A stretch of DNA of 47,824 nt. Origin: Gammaproteobacteria bacterium. GTDB lineage: Bacteria > Pseudomonadota > Gammaproteobacteria > Enterobacterales > Psychrobiaceae. The notes beneath the pieces were generated by a model. The model saw nothing but the letters and a program-made list of their open reading frames with translations, was not told the origin of the DNA and made no database searches. The stretch lies in assembly GCA_013214965.1 (NCBI GenBank), contig JABSRU010000034.1:1-47824 (forward strand), read 5' to 3'. The position numbers were made by a program, and so were the translations under genes. Shown piece by piece: positions 40,128 through 47,824 of the stretch (position 1 is the first letter of the stretch; the number at the start of each line of letters is the position of its first letter).

Positions 40128-41207
40128 ATGTTAACATTAAATATAATTTCTGGATTTTCCGATATAGATCAAGATAATAATCGGCGAGTAGCAAGCCATA
40201 AGAAATATTATGACCAGTGTCTTTCAGCAATCTCAGAGTTAGGAGTTAAGCCGACAATTTTAACCATTGATCCGTTAGCGATCGATTGGTTCAGTGAGCT
40301 AGAAAAAAATCATTTTCGTAGTGGTTGTGCCCCAATTCAAGCACTGCACCGCGCTCAAGAACTGCTCAACCAAGGACATGAGGCTATTATCATCAGTGGT
40401 TTTGATCCATTAAAAACTGGTTATGATCGCGACCAACGCCATCAACTGATGTCAATTTATGATCCAGAAACTTCCATTGCCGATCTTTATAATCAATTAG
40501 CTCAGCAATTTATTGGGCAACATCATACAAACGACCAACAATTTTTAACACTGGCCTCAGCACTTTTTGAAAACTACAGCCAAAGCCACACACTTGCCCA
40601 CCAACAACAACGCGCTCACTTTTCGCCACCAGCAGCTAAATGGTTTAATCATGTGACGGAGCTATTTCGTGGGGTTGATTGCGCCAACCCTTTGGTTGAT
40701 TTTAATGGTCGTTTATTATTATGTAGCACAAATTTAGTTGAACGGTTAAACCTTAAACCATCTACTGTTGTTAATGTCGCAGGGATTGGATTGGGGTTAT
40801 TAGATATTGATGAACCAAAGCAGTTAGCGTTAATCGCACAGTATCAACATTTACAAGCTGCTTACCAAGCGGCATGCCAGCAAGCAGCCGTAAATTTTAA
40901 GCAACTAGTCTCTGATAACAACGCGTTGATGGAAGTTTATACTTGTTATCCGGTTGTGCCTTTGGCTTTTTTGATCAATACCGGAATGGTCACCTCATTA
41001 TCGCAAATACCTGAATTTTTAAATCAACATTTAATCACGGTAACCGGTGGGATGAACTTGGCCAGAGCACCATGGAATAACCCAGCGCTCAATGGCTTAA
41101 TTACCATGTACCATCAATTAATGGATAGTCCACAGCAATTTGGTTTAGTCCATGGTAATGGCGGTATCGGCTACCGCCAAGGTATTGCGATTCTAGCCAC
41201 GGAATAA
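40128..41207 (+). CDS. Thiolase-like protein (acetyl-CoA acetyltransferase family)
   Basis: A 359-residue protein. The segment RSGCAPIQALHRAQELLNQG (about residues 64-83), followed by EAIIISG, looks like the thiolase active-site cysteine region with Cys67. The C-terminal TVTGGMNLARAPWNN and GLVHGNGGIGYRQG match the extra C-terminal domain of thiolase-like protein type 1. The N-terminal thiolase fold is shortened, and the usual GHP His motif is not seen, so catalytic ability is doubtful. AAGGAG lies 9 nt before the ATG. It abuts the convergent acyltransferase. Confidence 0.65.
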   Translation: MLTLNIISGFSDIDQDNNRRVASHKKYYDQCLSAISELGVKPTILTIDPLAIDWFSELEKNHFRSGCAPIQALHRAQELLNQGHEAIIISGFDPLKTGYDRDQRHQLMSIYDPETSIADLYNQLAQQFIGQHHTNDQQFLTLASALFENYSQSHTLAHQQQRAHFSPPAAKWFNHVTELFRGVDCANPLVDFNGRLLLCSTNLVERLNLKPSTVVNVAGIGLGLLDIDEPKQLALIAQYQHLQAAYQAACQQAAVNFKQLVSDNNALMEVYTCYPVVPLAFLINTGMVTSLSQIPEFLNQHLITVTGGMNLARAPWNNPALNGLITMYHQLMDSPQQFGLVHGNGGIGYRQGIAILATE

Positions 41208-42026
41208 CTATCTATCAGTAGGATCGGCATAAGGGATCATTTTCAGTTGCTGATCCAACGTGGTTGAAATGCCATGATATAACTCCAACAATTCTGGGTT
41301 TAAATCGGCATAAAATTTATCGGCTGGTAAATAAAACAAGGCACGGTCACCATGATAGTCAATCACATCACCAGCTTGTTCAAAGGAAAAACCAAAACGA
41401 TTTAAACGTCGTCGTAATTTTGGTTCCATCATCACAAATGCCGCATCATGGTGGCAAGAGTTCAGTAACTTCAACGCGGCCAAATACAGGCCAATCGCAA
41501 TATTTGGAAAGTTTCGACGCTCTTCTTCGGTAAATACATACCCAACGTCACCATCAATCTCATTAACAATAAAAGGTTGATTAGCTTCATTACGGCGACG
41601 ACGGAAACTATCTGGTACCGCCAGTCGAGAAATTTCACCAAAACTACCTCTTGAGTAGCCGCTTAAATCCACGACATCAAGGCGAATACTTTCTAAACAA
41701 TGATCTTCAAATGGCGTTTTTAAGGTTTTATCATTCACAGGAGGAATAACAATCCGAATACAACCAGCAAACGTTTTAGTCGTAATATGTTCTAATAGGC
41801 AGTAATAGGAATAATTATCGTATTCGTCAACTTCCATCGCATCTGTTTTCTGCGCTTCCCAACCCAACTCTTGACAATAGACCTCATGACGGATTTTGAA
41901 CACCGCTTGTCTAAGCTCTTTGGTGTTAGCAAAACGCACTCGAAAATATTTATGAAAATTTTCAGCTAAAGAAAGGGGCGCTTGATCCTCTTCTTGACGG
42001 GGAACATGTTGTGTTTCTGAGCCCAT
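41208..42026 (-). CDS. Exosortase/PEP-CTERM-type GNAT acyltransferase (autoinducer-synthase-like fold)
   Basis: A 272-residue protein resembling the PEP-CTERM/exosortase-associated acyltransferases, which share the fold of acyl-homoserine-lactone synthases. Segments FKIRHEVYCQELGWE, then FGEISRLAVPDSFRRRR and AFVMMEPKLRRRLNRFGF, are typical. The known relatives are thought to make N-acyl amino acids. No exosortase, PEP-CTERM protein or LuxR regulator is visible in the window. The substrate and product are unknown. Confidence 0.75.
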   Translation of the reverse strand: MGSETQHVPRQEEDQAPLSLAENFHKYFRVRFANTKELRQAVFKIRHEVYCQELGWEAQKTDAMEVDEYDNYSYYCLLEHITTKTFAGCIRIVIPPVNDKTLKTPFEDHCLESIRLDVVDLSGYSRGSFGEISRLAVPDSFRRRRNEANQPFIVNEIDGDVGYVFTEEERRNFPNIAIGLYLAALKLLNSCHHDAAFVMMEPKLRRRLNRFGFSFEQAGDVIDYHGDRALFYLPADKFYADLNPELLELYHGISTTLDQQLKMIPYADPTDR

Positions 42027-42119
42027 ATCATTTCAATCCTATTAAAAAAATAAACGACTAAACCTAAACTAAGATAATACGCCTACGAACACTAGTCAAC
42101 ATTCGATGAGACAAACATT

Positions 42120-42380
42120 TCAATCTAAAAGCGGATGATTATCAGGTAATTGAGCAATTAACCATAAAACTAACCGATGTTTTATATTAGGACCATCTTC
42201 TTTATCAGTCGGTAAAGGTTTGATTAACTTGTCTGTCACCAGCAATCGATAGATACATTCCACTTTATCTTTATTCGAGACCCCTTTGTCAAAATCAGCA
42301 TAGCCGCGCTTTTTAGCATAGCCGGCACCGATTTCCATCGCGGCTTTAAATAACTTATCTTCATTCTTATGTTTTTTCAT
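42120..42380 (-). CDS. DUF5062 family protein
   Basis: An 86-residue, basic-acidic cytosolic protein with the DUF5062 pattern (AAMEIGAGYAKKRGYADFD, KVECIYRLLVTDKLIKPLP). Function unknown. It lies 12 bp downstream of ilvY in the same direction and may be co-transcribed. Confidence 0.8.
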   Translation of the reverse strand: MKKHKNEDKLFKAAMEIGAGYAKKRGYADFDKGVSNKDKVECIYRLLVTDKLIKPLPTDKEDGPNIKHRLVLWLIAQLPDNHPLLD

Positions 42381-42392
42381 CGCTAACCTCTA

Positions 42393-43295
42393 TTAATTTT
42401 TATCAATACCTTCTTTGGTCACCTGCCATAGGGAATTGATTAATGGATTTTTTAAACGTTTCTTTAAGGTACAAATACCCACTTCAAAGGGGGCTAATTC
42501 AGGCGACACGCTCAACACCTGGATTAAATGTTGGAGCGGACTATTATCTAATACAATTTTTGGGACAACACCAATACCAAAGCCCAAACTAACCATGCTA
42601 ACTATCGCTTCATTGCCTGCTACTTCCGAATAAATGAGTGGACGAACGTTTTTACGCTTGAACCATTGGTCTAATCGCTTTCTACCAATGCCCTGTTCAG
42701 GCACAATCATCGGTAACTCAGACCATGGCATAAAAGCAGCCGGGTGACTAGCGATTTGCGCCTGCACTTCACAACGTTTGGTTGGAGCAATAAACACCAA
42801 CGGCGATAGGCCTATTGTTTGAAATGCCAGACCCGCTGGCATAACATCAGGCTTGGCCGCAATAGCCATATCTTCGAGTTCATTGATAATTCGACTAACC
42901 GACATCGCGACATCGCCGGTACGTAATTTAATTTCAACCCGCGGAAATTGTTGACGATAACGGGATAAAATTTGATGTAAAAAACTATGACTCGCGGTAA
43001 CCGAGCAATAGAGTTTGAGCTCACCTAATAATTCATTTTGATGAACGTTTAAGCTAGTTTTAAATAAATCCCATTGCGCCAAAGACGTCACGGCATATTG
43101 CACGAAGAGTTGACCATGATGGGTTAGTGTTACCGTACGATTGTCTCGTTCAAATAACATCACCCCTAATCGCTGCTCTAAACTCTGAATATTTCGACTT
43201 AAGGTTGATGCACTGACATGACAGGCCTCACTAGCCTGCGCAAAATGCAGTGATTGTGCCAACGCCAAAAACATCTTTAACTGTCGATTATCCAT
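42393..43295 (-). CDS. ilvY: LysR-type regulator IlvY
   Basis: A 300-residue LysR activator. The N-terminal helix-turn-helix (FAQASEACHVSASTLSRNIQ, then LEQRLGVMLFERDNRTVTLT) closely resembles E. coli IlvY, and the position divergent to ilvC fixes the name. It activates ilvC on binding acetolactate or acetohydroxybutyrate. GTG 43298 is one codon upstream, but ATG 43295 matches the family start. Confidence 0.93.
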   Translation of the reverse strand: MDNRQLKMFLALAQSLHFAQASEACHVSASTLSRNIQSLEQRLGVMLFERDNRTVTLTHHGQLFVQYAVTSLAQWDLFKTSLNVHQNELLGELKLYCSVTASHSFLHQILSRYRQQFPRVEIKLRTGDVAMSVSRIINELEDMAIAAKPDVMPAGLAFQTIGLSPLVFIAPTKRCEVQAQIASHPAAFMPWSELPMIVPEQGIGRKRLDQWFKRKNVRPLIYSEVAGNEAIVSMVSLGFGIGVVPKIVLDNSPLQHLIQVLSVSPELAPFEVGICTLKKRLKNPLINSLWQVTKEGIDKN

Positions 43296-43309
43296 CACAC
43301 CCGAGTTTA

Positions 43310-43328
43310 TGTTGCAAATAATGCAACA
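43310..43328. promoter_or_regulatory. Candidate IlvY operator
   Basis: TGTTGCA and TGCAACA form a perfect 7-bp inverted repeat with a 5-nt spacer, 15 bp before the ilvY start. Its size and T-N11-A character fit a LysR site. A weaker ATCAC/GTGAT repeat lies at 43387-43401, nearer ilvC. Together they resemble a tandem LysR operator. Confidence 0.6.
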
Positions 43329-43432
43329 CAGTAGCCCATATATATCATTTTACGCAAGGCAATATTTATTTTATGGTAAATGCATCATCACATTACGTGA
43401 TCCATTATTTATAAATTATTTAGGAACTCATC

Positions 43433-44908
43433 ATGGCTAATAATTACTTCAACACCTTGCCTCTTCGGGAACAGCTAGCACAATTGGCCAAGTGTGACTT
43501 CATGGACATCTCAGAATTTAGCGATGGCGTTCAAGCACTGGTTGGAAAAAAATTAGTCATTATTGGCTGTGGTGCCCAGGGCTTAAATCAAGGTCTTAAC
43601 TTACGTGACAGCGGCTTAGACGTATCGTATACCTTACGTGCCGATGCGATCTCACAGCAGCGACAGTCATGGAAAAACGCGACCGAGAACGGTTTTGTTG
43701 TTGGCACCTACAAACAGCTAATCCCAGAAGCTGATGTAGTATTAAATTTAACCCCGGATAAACAGCATACGTCAGTGGTTGAAGCGGTAATGCCGTTAAT
43801 GAAGCAAGGTGCTTGCTTAACCTATTCTCATGGCTTTAACATTGTTGAAGAAGGAATGAAAATTCGCGAAGATTTAACCGTTATCATGGTCGCACCTAAG
43901 TGTCCTGGTACCGAGGTTCGCGAAGAATACAAACGCGGCTTTGGTGTACCAACATTAATCGCCGTTCATGAAGACAACGACCCTCAAGGCAACGGTTTAG
44001 CATTAGCAAAAGCATATGCCGCTGGTACCGGTGGACACAAAGCGGGTGTGCTAATGTCGTCTTTTATCGCTGAGGTAAAGTCTGACTTAATGGGTGAACA
44101 AACCATTCTGTGTGGCATGTTACAAACGGGTTCGATCTTATGTTTCGACAAAATGGTCGAACAAGGTATTGATGCGGGTTATGCAGCAAAACTGATTCAA
44201 TACGGTTGGGAAACAGTAACTGAAGCGCTTAAGTATGGCGGCGTGACCAATATGATGGATCGCCTTTCAAACCCAGCAAAAATTAAAGCTTTTGAATTAA
44301 GTGAAGAATTAAAACAGATCATGCGTCCACTGTACAACAAGCACATGGATGACATTATGGGTGGTGCTTTCTCATCAGGCATGATGAGTGATTGGGCCGA
44401 AGATGACGTTAAATTACTGACCTGGCGTAAAGAAACTGGCGAAACTGCTTTTGAGAAACAAACAGCAGCTGACATCGAGATTTCTGAGCAAGAATACTTC
44501 GACAACGGTATTTTAATGGTGGCGATGGTTCGTGCCGGTGTTGAACTCGCTTATGAAACAATGGTTGCCGCTGGTATTAAAGAAGAGTCTGCTTATTATG
44601 AGTCACTTCATGAAACTCCGTTAATCGCCAATACTATTGCCCGCAAAAAATTATATGAAATGAATGCAACCATTTCCGACACCGCCGAATATGGTTGTTA
44701 CCTGTACAATCACGCGTGCTTGCCATTGCTACAAGATTTTATGAGCCGCATTAACATTGATGTTATAGGTAAAGGCTTGGGTAACAACAGCAACGGCGTT
44801 GATAACGTTCAGCTGATTGCCGTTAACGATGCACTACGTAATCATAGTGTTGAGAAAATCGGAAACACCTTGCGCGGCCACATGTCTGCAATGAAAAAGA
44901 TCGTTTAA
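43433..44908 (+). CDS. ilvC: Ketol-acid reductoisomerase (class II)
   Basis: A 491-residue NADPH- and Mg-dependent enzyme of isoleucine/valine synthesis. The long form with duplicated knotted domain is that of E. coli. [20 protein letters not shown] is the dinucleotide loop, [19 protein letters not shown] and [12 protein letters not shown] carry metal/substrate residues. AGGAA precedes the ATG, and an intrinsic terminator follows. It is divergent from its activator ilvY. Confidence 0.97.
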   Translation: MANNYFNTLPLREQLAQLAKCDFMDISEFSDGVQALVGKKLVIIGCGAQGLNQGLNLRDSGLDVSYTLRADAISQQRQSWKNATENGFVVGTYKQLIPEADVVLNLTPDKQHTSVVEAVMPLMKQGACLTYSHGFNIVEEGMKIREDLTVIMVAPKCPGTEVREEYKRGFGVPTLIAVHEDNDPQGNGLALAKAYAAGTGGHKAGVLMSSFIAEVKSDLMGEQTILCGMLQTGSILCFDKMVEQGIDAGYAAKLIQYGWETVTEALKYGGVTNMMDRLSNPAKIKAFELSEELKQIMRPLYNKHMDDIMGGAFSSGMMSDWAEDDVKLLTWRKETGETAFEKQTAADIEISEQEYFDNGILMVAMVRAGVELAYETMVAAGIKEESAYYESLHETPLIANTIARKKLYEMNATISDTAEYGCYLYNHACLPLLQDFMSRINIDVIGKGLGNNSNGVDNVQLIAVNDALRNHSVEKIGNTLRGHMSAMKKIV

Positions 44909-44924
44909 TCATAGTGTATTTAGG

Positions 44925-44960
44925 AATAGCCAGTGAAGTTTAACTGGCTATTTTGTTTTT
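44925..44960 (+). terminator. Intrinsic terminator after ilvC
   Basis: AATAGCCAGT pairs with ACTGGCTATT (44925-44934 and 44943-44952) around an 8-nt loop, followed by TTGTTTTT. Confidence 0.88.
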
Positions 44961-45019
44961 ATACCCCTACTATTATTTGACCAATTCAATCGAAGATTAA
45001 TTATCGAGTTCGTAGGGAA

Positions 45020-46807
45020 ATGACTGAAATACTCATTGAAACACTCATCGCCGTTACATCGATCAGCATTTGTCTCATTCTATATCGATCCGCTCAGCGT
45101 TTTAAAATAATGAATCACTCAGGCACCAAGCTAGTATTAGCTGGGTTTTCGATTCTGTCTTTAGGTTTTTTCATTGAATTTACCAATCATTATGAAACAA
45201 TTAAAACACTTGAAAATATAATCGTAGACACAACGTTTGGCCAATTCATTTGCTCATTGTTAGGATTTTTGCTGTTAGCGTTCGGGTTTGAGCGCTTGTT
45301 GCCAATAATTCTTGAAGCTAAGATCAGCAAAGACAGCTTATCAAAACTAAATAACAAGCTAGAAAGTTTAGTCAATTTACGCACCATTGAACTTCAAGAA
45401 GCCAACCAACAGCTTAAAATCGAAATTGAACAACGTGAAAAAACCCAATTACAGTTAGATCATCAACGACGTCAAGACGCCTTAACTCAACTACCGAATC
45501 GATATGCGTTACTTGAATATCTACGTCATGAAAAGAAACGAAACCAAGGATTGGAACAACAAAAATATCACGCGATATTTCTCATCGACATTGATAATTT
45601 CAAAGCAATCAACGACTCATTAGGCCATAGTTTCGGCGACAAAGTTCTCATCGCCGTCGCTAAACGTTTAGCGTTTAACTATCGCAGCCAAGATTTTTTA
45701 TGCCGACTCAGTGGTAATCAATTTTTATTAGTGCTACCCGACTTACCCGGCGATTTACAGGACATCGAACTCAATAGCTACAACACGGCCACCACGATGC
45801 TCGATATTATCAGCGCACCATTGAAAGTTGACGGTCAACACCTTAAATTATCTGCTGGTATTGGGATATCTGTTTTTTATTACGACTCAATGCTCAAAGC
45901 AGAAGACTTGTTAAGACAGGCTGATATTGCAGTTTATGATGCCAAAGATAAAGGTAAAGGCTTGTTCTCATTCTTTCAGCCAGAGATGCAGAAAAAAGCT
46001 CAAAAGCGTTTAGGTCAAGCTTTTGAATTACATCAAGCCATTCAAAATAAAGAGCTATTTTTACACTATCAACCACAAGTTGATAACAGCAAAAATATCA
46101 TTGGCTTTGAAGCGCTTTTACGCTGGAAGCACCCAACTTTGGGCATTGTCTCACCCGATGAATTTATTGCCTTGGCTGAAGAGATTGGCGTTATCGACCA
46201 ATTAGGCCGTTACATTTTACACCTTACCTGTCAGCAGTGCTGCAATATTTATAATCGCAATGATCCTGACCGCAAAATCAAAGTGGCGATCAACATCAGT
46301 CCAAGTCATTTTTTACAACCAGATTTTGTGACGCAAATTAGTGAAATAATCGTCAATTACGATCTCTCAAAAATTCAGTTAGTACTTGAGATAACTGAAG
46401 AAGAAATTATTAGTGATATTGAAGACATCACCCAGAAAATGACCGAATTACGCAAACTTGATATCAATTTTTCACTCGATGACTTTGGCACCGGGTACTC
46501 ATCATTAACTTATCTCAAACAACTTCCAATCGATACGGTCAAAATAGATAAATCATTCATTAATGACTTAAGTGAAAATTCCGATGATGCCTCTATCGTC
46601 AGTGCGATATTAATCATGACCAATGCCCTCAAAATCGATGTGATTGCTGAAGGCATTGAAAGAGAGTCACAATTTGAATTTTTAAAGCAGCACCAATGTC
46701 AGTTTTATCAAGGTTACTTTTTTGGCAAACCACAAAGTATTGATGATCTCATTGCCTCCGGTGAATTTAGTTATCGCACCAAAAACAAATTCAAACCAAT
46801 TAGTTAA
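45020..46807 (+). CDS. Membrane GGDEF-EAL protein with degenerate GGDEF
   Basis: A 595-residue protein with three N-terminal transmembrane helices (about residues 5-22, 35-53, 73-92), a coiled-coil linker, a GGDEF domain and an EAL domain. The GGDEF signature is degenerate (SGNQF, residues 231-235), so cyclase activity is unlikely. The EAL signature is intact (EALLRWKHP, from residue 364), as are EITEE, DDFGTGYSSL and VKIDKSFI. It is therefore likely a phosphodiesterase for cyclic di-GMP. Its end overlaps the convergent pip gene by 8 bp. Confidence 0.92.
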   Translation: MTEILIETLIAVTSISICLILYRSAQRFKIMNHSGTKLVLAGFSILSLGFFIEFTNHYETIKTLENIIVDTTFGQFICSLLGFLLLAFGFERLLPIILEAKISKDSLSKLNNKLESLVNLRTIELQEANQQLKIEIEQREKTQLQLDHQRRQDALTQLPNRYALLEYLRHEKKRNQGLEQQKYHAIFLIDIDNFKAINDSLGHSFGDKVLIAVAKRLAFNYRSQDFLCRLSGNQFLLVLPDLPGDLQDIELNSYNTATTMLDIISAPLKVDGQHLKLSAGIGISVFYYDSMLKAEDLLRQADIAVYDAKDKGKGLFSFFQPEMQKKAQKRLGQAFELHQAIQNKELFLHYQPQVDNSKNIIGFEALLRWKHPTLGIVSPDEFIALAEEIGVIDQLGRYILHLTCQQCCNIYNRNDPDRKIKVAINISPSHFLQPDFVTQISEIIVNYDLSKIQLVLEITEEEIISDIEDITQKMTELRKLDINFSLDDFGTGYSSLTYLKQLPIDTVKIDKSFINDLSENSDDASIVSAILIMTNALKIDVIAEGIERESQFEFLKQHQCQFYQGYFFGKPQSIDDLIASGEFSYRTKNKFKPIS

Positions 46808-47824
46808 TTAAACGATGTAATTTATTAAAAATAAGCTCACCATCGACTCGAATACCATTATGTTCATAATCACTTGAAACCCAAGTTTTGATTTGGCCAA
46901 TAGTCGCAACCGTTTCAAGACTATAATTAATATCAACATACATATCATTAAAGTAAATGGCGGCTGCCACTGGCACGGTGTTATTTTTAAGCTGCTCAAG
47001 ATCGTACAACACTGGCCAATCTGTTTTCTCGCTTAATAAATCAGCCGCTTGTTGTAGTGGAATTAAATTAACCAATTGATCAAACATCCACGGAAAAACC
47101 ATTTCGCCGGTAAACAAGAATTGTTGTTCACCACCAGTATAATTAAATGCTGCACCTTCTTGTTGGCGTACCTGATGGGCCGCCCATTGCGAAGACGATT
47201 GCTGACAATAAATTGATTCATGCAAGATCGCAAAAATAGGGTTAGTGTCATAATCCAACATATTCATCATCTGATGCTTAAACACATAACTGAGTTCTTG
47301 TTTGCCATCGACTTCAACAAACGCTTGTTCCAATAGATAAAATAAGGCTTCATGACCGCCGGTAACCCCAAGATTTATCCCCAATAACTGAAAGTATTCT
47401 ACGGTTAGTACTTGGCCATTTGGAAAAACCTCTTGCTTAACCATCAAATGATCAGCGACCGCTTTGGCATATTGATAAGCCTGTGGAAATTGCTCGAAAA
47501 ACTGATTGTTTTTAGTCTCGACTCGCTGATAAGTCGCGCGGTAAACATCTGTTGCTTCCCGAGTCAGTGAAGGTAAGCCACCGGTAATAAAAGCCTGTGT
47601 TAAGCCCTGAGGCGCACTCGATAAATAACGCAACACACAAAACCCACCAAAGCTTTGCCCTAAAATCGTCCACGTTTTCTCGCCAATTAACTGTTGGCGA
47701 ATCAACTCAGCATCGCGCACAATATTATCAGCCCGAAACAACGCTAAATACTCCGCCTGTTGCTCCGCAGTACTAAAGCTCGCTAAAGTTTGCGCGGTCA
47801 CGGGGCTACTTTTGGCGGTTCCTC
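46800..47824 (-). CDS. pip: Prolyl aminopeptidase / proline iminopeptidase, 5' end outside the window
   Basis: The visible part is about 340 residues of an alpha/beta-hydrolase. TWTILGQSFGGFCVLRYL contains the nucleophile elbow Ser. The frame continues to the window edge without a start, through GTAKSSPVTAQ, which matches the family motif after LDQRGTG. The GTG at 47801 is therefore internal and the gene is 5'-truncated by the window. The Asp and His of the catalytic triad lie toward the C-terminus. It releases N-terminal proline (or similar) from peptides. Confidence 0.85.
   Translation of the reverse strand, partial: GTAKSSPVTAQTLASFSTAEQQAEYLALFRADNIVRDAELIRQQLIGEKTWTILGQSFGGFCVLRYLSSAPQGLTQAFITGGLPSLTREATDVYRATYQRVETKNNQFFEQFPQAYQYAKAVADHLMVKQEVFPNGQVLTVEYFQLLGINLGVTGGHEALFYLLEQAFVEVDGKQELSYVFKHQMMNMLDYDTNPIFAILHESIYCQQSSSQWAAHQVRQQEGAAFNYTGGEQQFLFTGEMVFPWMFDQLVNLIPLQQAADLLSEKTDWPVLYDLEQLKNNTVPVAAAIYFNDMYVDINYSLETVATIGQIKTWVSSDYEHNGIRVDGELIFNKLHRLIN

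Noticed and set aside
47793-47801. GTG 47801 as the start of the prolyl aminopeptidase
   Set aside because: The frame remains open to the window edge through a conserved family motif, so the true start is outside.

Overview
The window looks like a chromosomal core segment of a moderately AT-rich marine gammaproteobacterium, most likely of the Alteromonadales; the genus cannot be fixed from sequence alone. Supporting signs are the dam-damX-aroB-aroK-pilQPONM-mrcA block, a fused argininosuccinate lyase/acetyltransferase (ArgHA), the rhlB/trxA/rho neighbourhood, an ilvY/ilvC pair, a hut locus and a MITE-like repeat of a kind I associate with this order. No prophage, CRISPR array, transposase or defence island is visible.

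Layout. The left edge carries an rRNA-type promoter pointing out of the window, then yrdA and the opposing yrdB-aroE, ubiK and rep (1-4.1 kb). A cytochrome c5-like gene, an Arg-His-Pro tRNA operon, a small lipoprotein, yhfA and a tiny exported protein follow (4.2-6.4 kb). A long leftward run covers dam, damX, aroB, aroK and the type IV pilus genes pilQ, P, O, N and M, with mrcA divergent (6.4-18.2 kb). After a repeat-bearing gap and a small membrane protein comes the leftward arginine operon argC-argB-argF-argHA (18.8-23.5 kb). Then follow a YeeZ-like gene, metF with MetJ boxes, a chemoreceptor fragment, gppA, rhlB, trxA and rho (23.7-30.7 kb). A Crp/Fnr-family regulator, the hut genes (hutI opposing hutC-hutU-hutH), a 1012-residue GAF/PAS/GGDEF/EAL protein, a thiolase-like protein, an exosortase-type acyltransferase, a DUF5062 protein, ilvY/ilvC, a second GGDEF/EAL protein and a truncated prolyl aminopeptidase fill the rest.

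The most interesting element is the leader of the arginine operon. Between a promoter overlapped by two ArgR-like boxes, exactly 21 bp apart centre to centre, and argC lies a 16-codon [19 protein letters not shown]. Its last three Arg codons and stop codon form the 5' arm of a hairpin followed by six U. This is the architecture of a ribosome-mediated transcription attenuator responding to charged tRNA-Arg, layered on ArgR repression, whereas gammaproteobacterial arg operons are usually described as ArgR-controlled only.

Other regulatory sites can be read directly: tandem MetJ boxes before metF, a perfect palindrome between hutI and hutC, an FNR-type box before the Crp/Fnr regulator, an inverted repeat between ilvY and ilvC, and a strong terminator placed immediately before the gppA ribosome-binding site. 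Functions are assigned from recognised motifs and gene order, with no database search.
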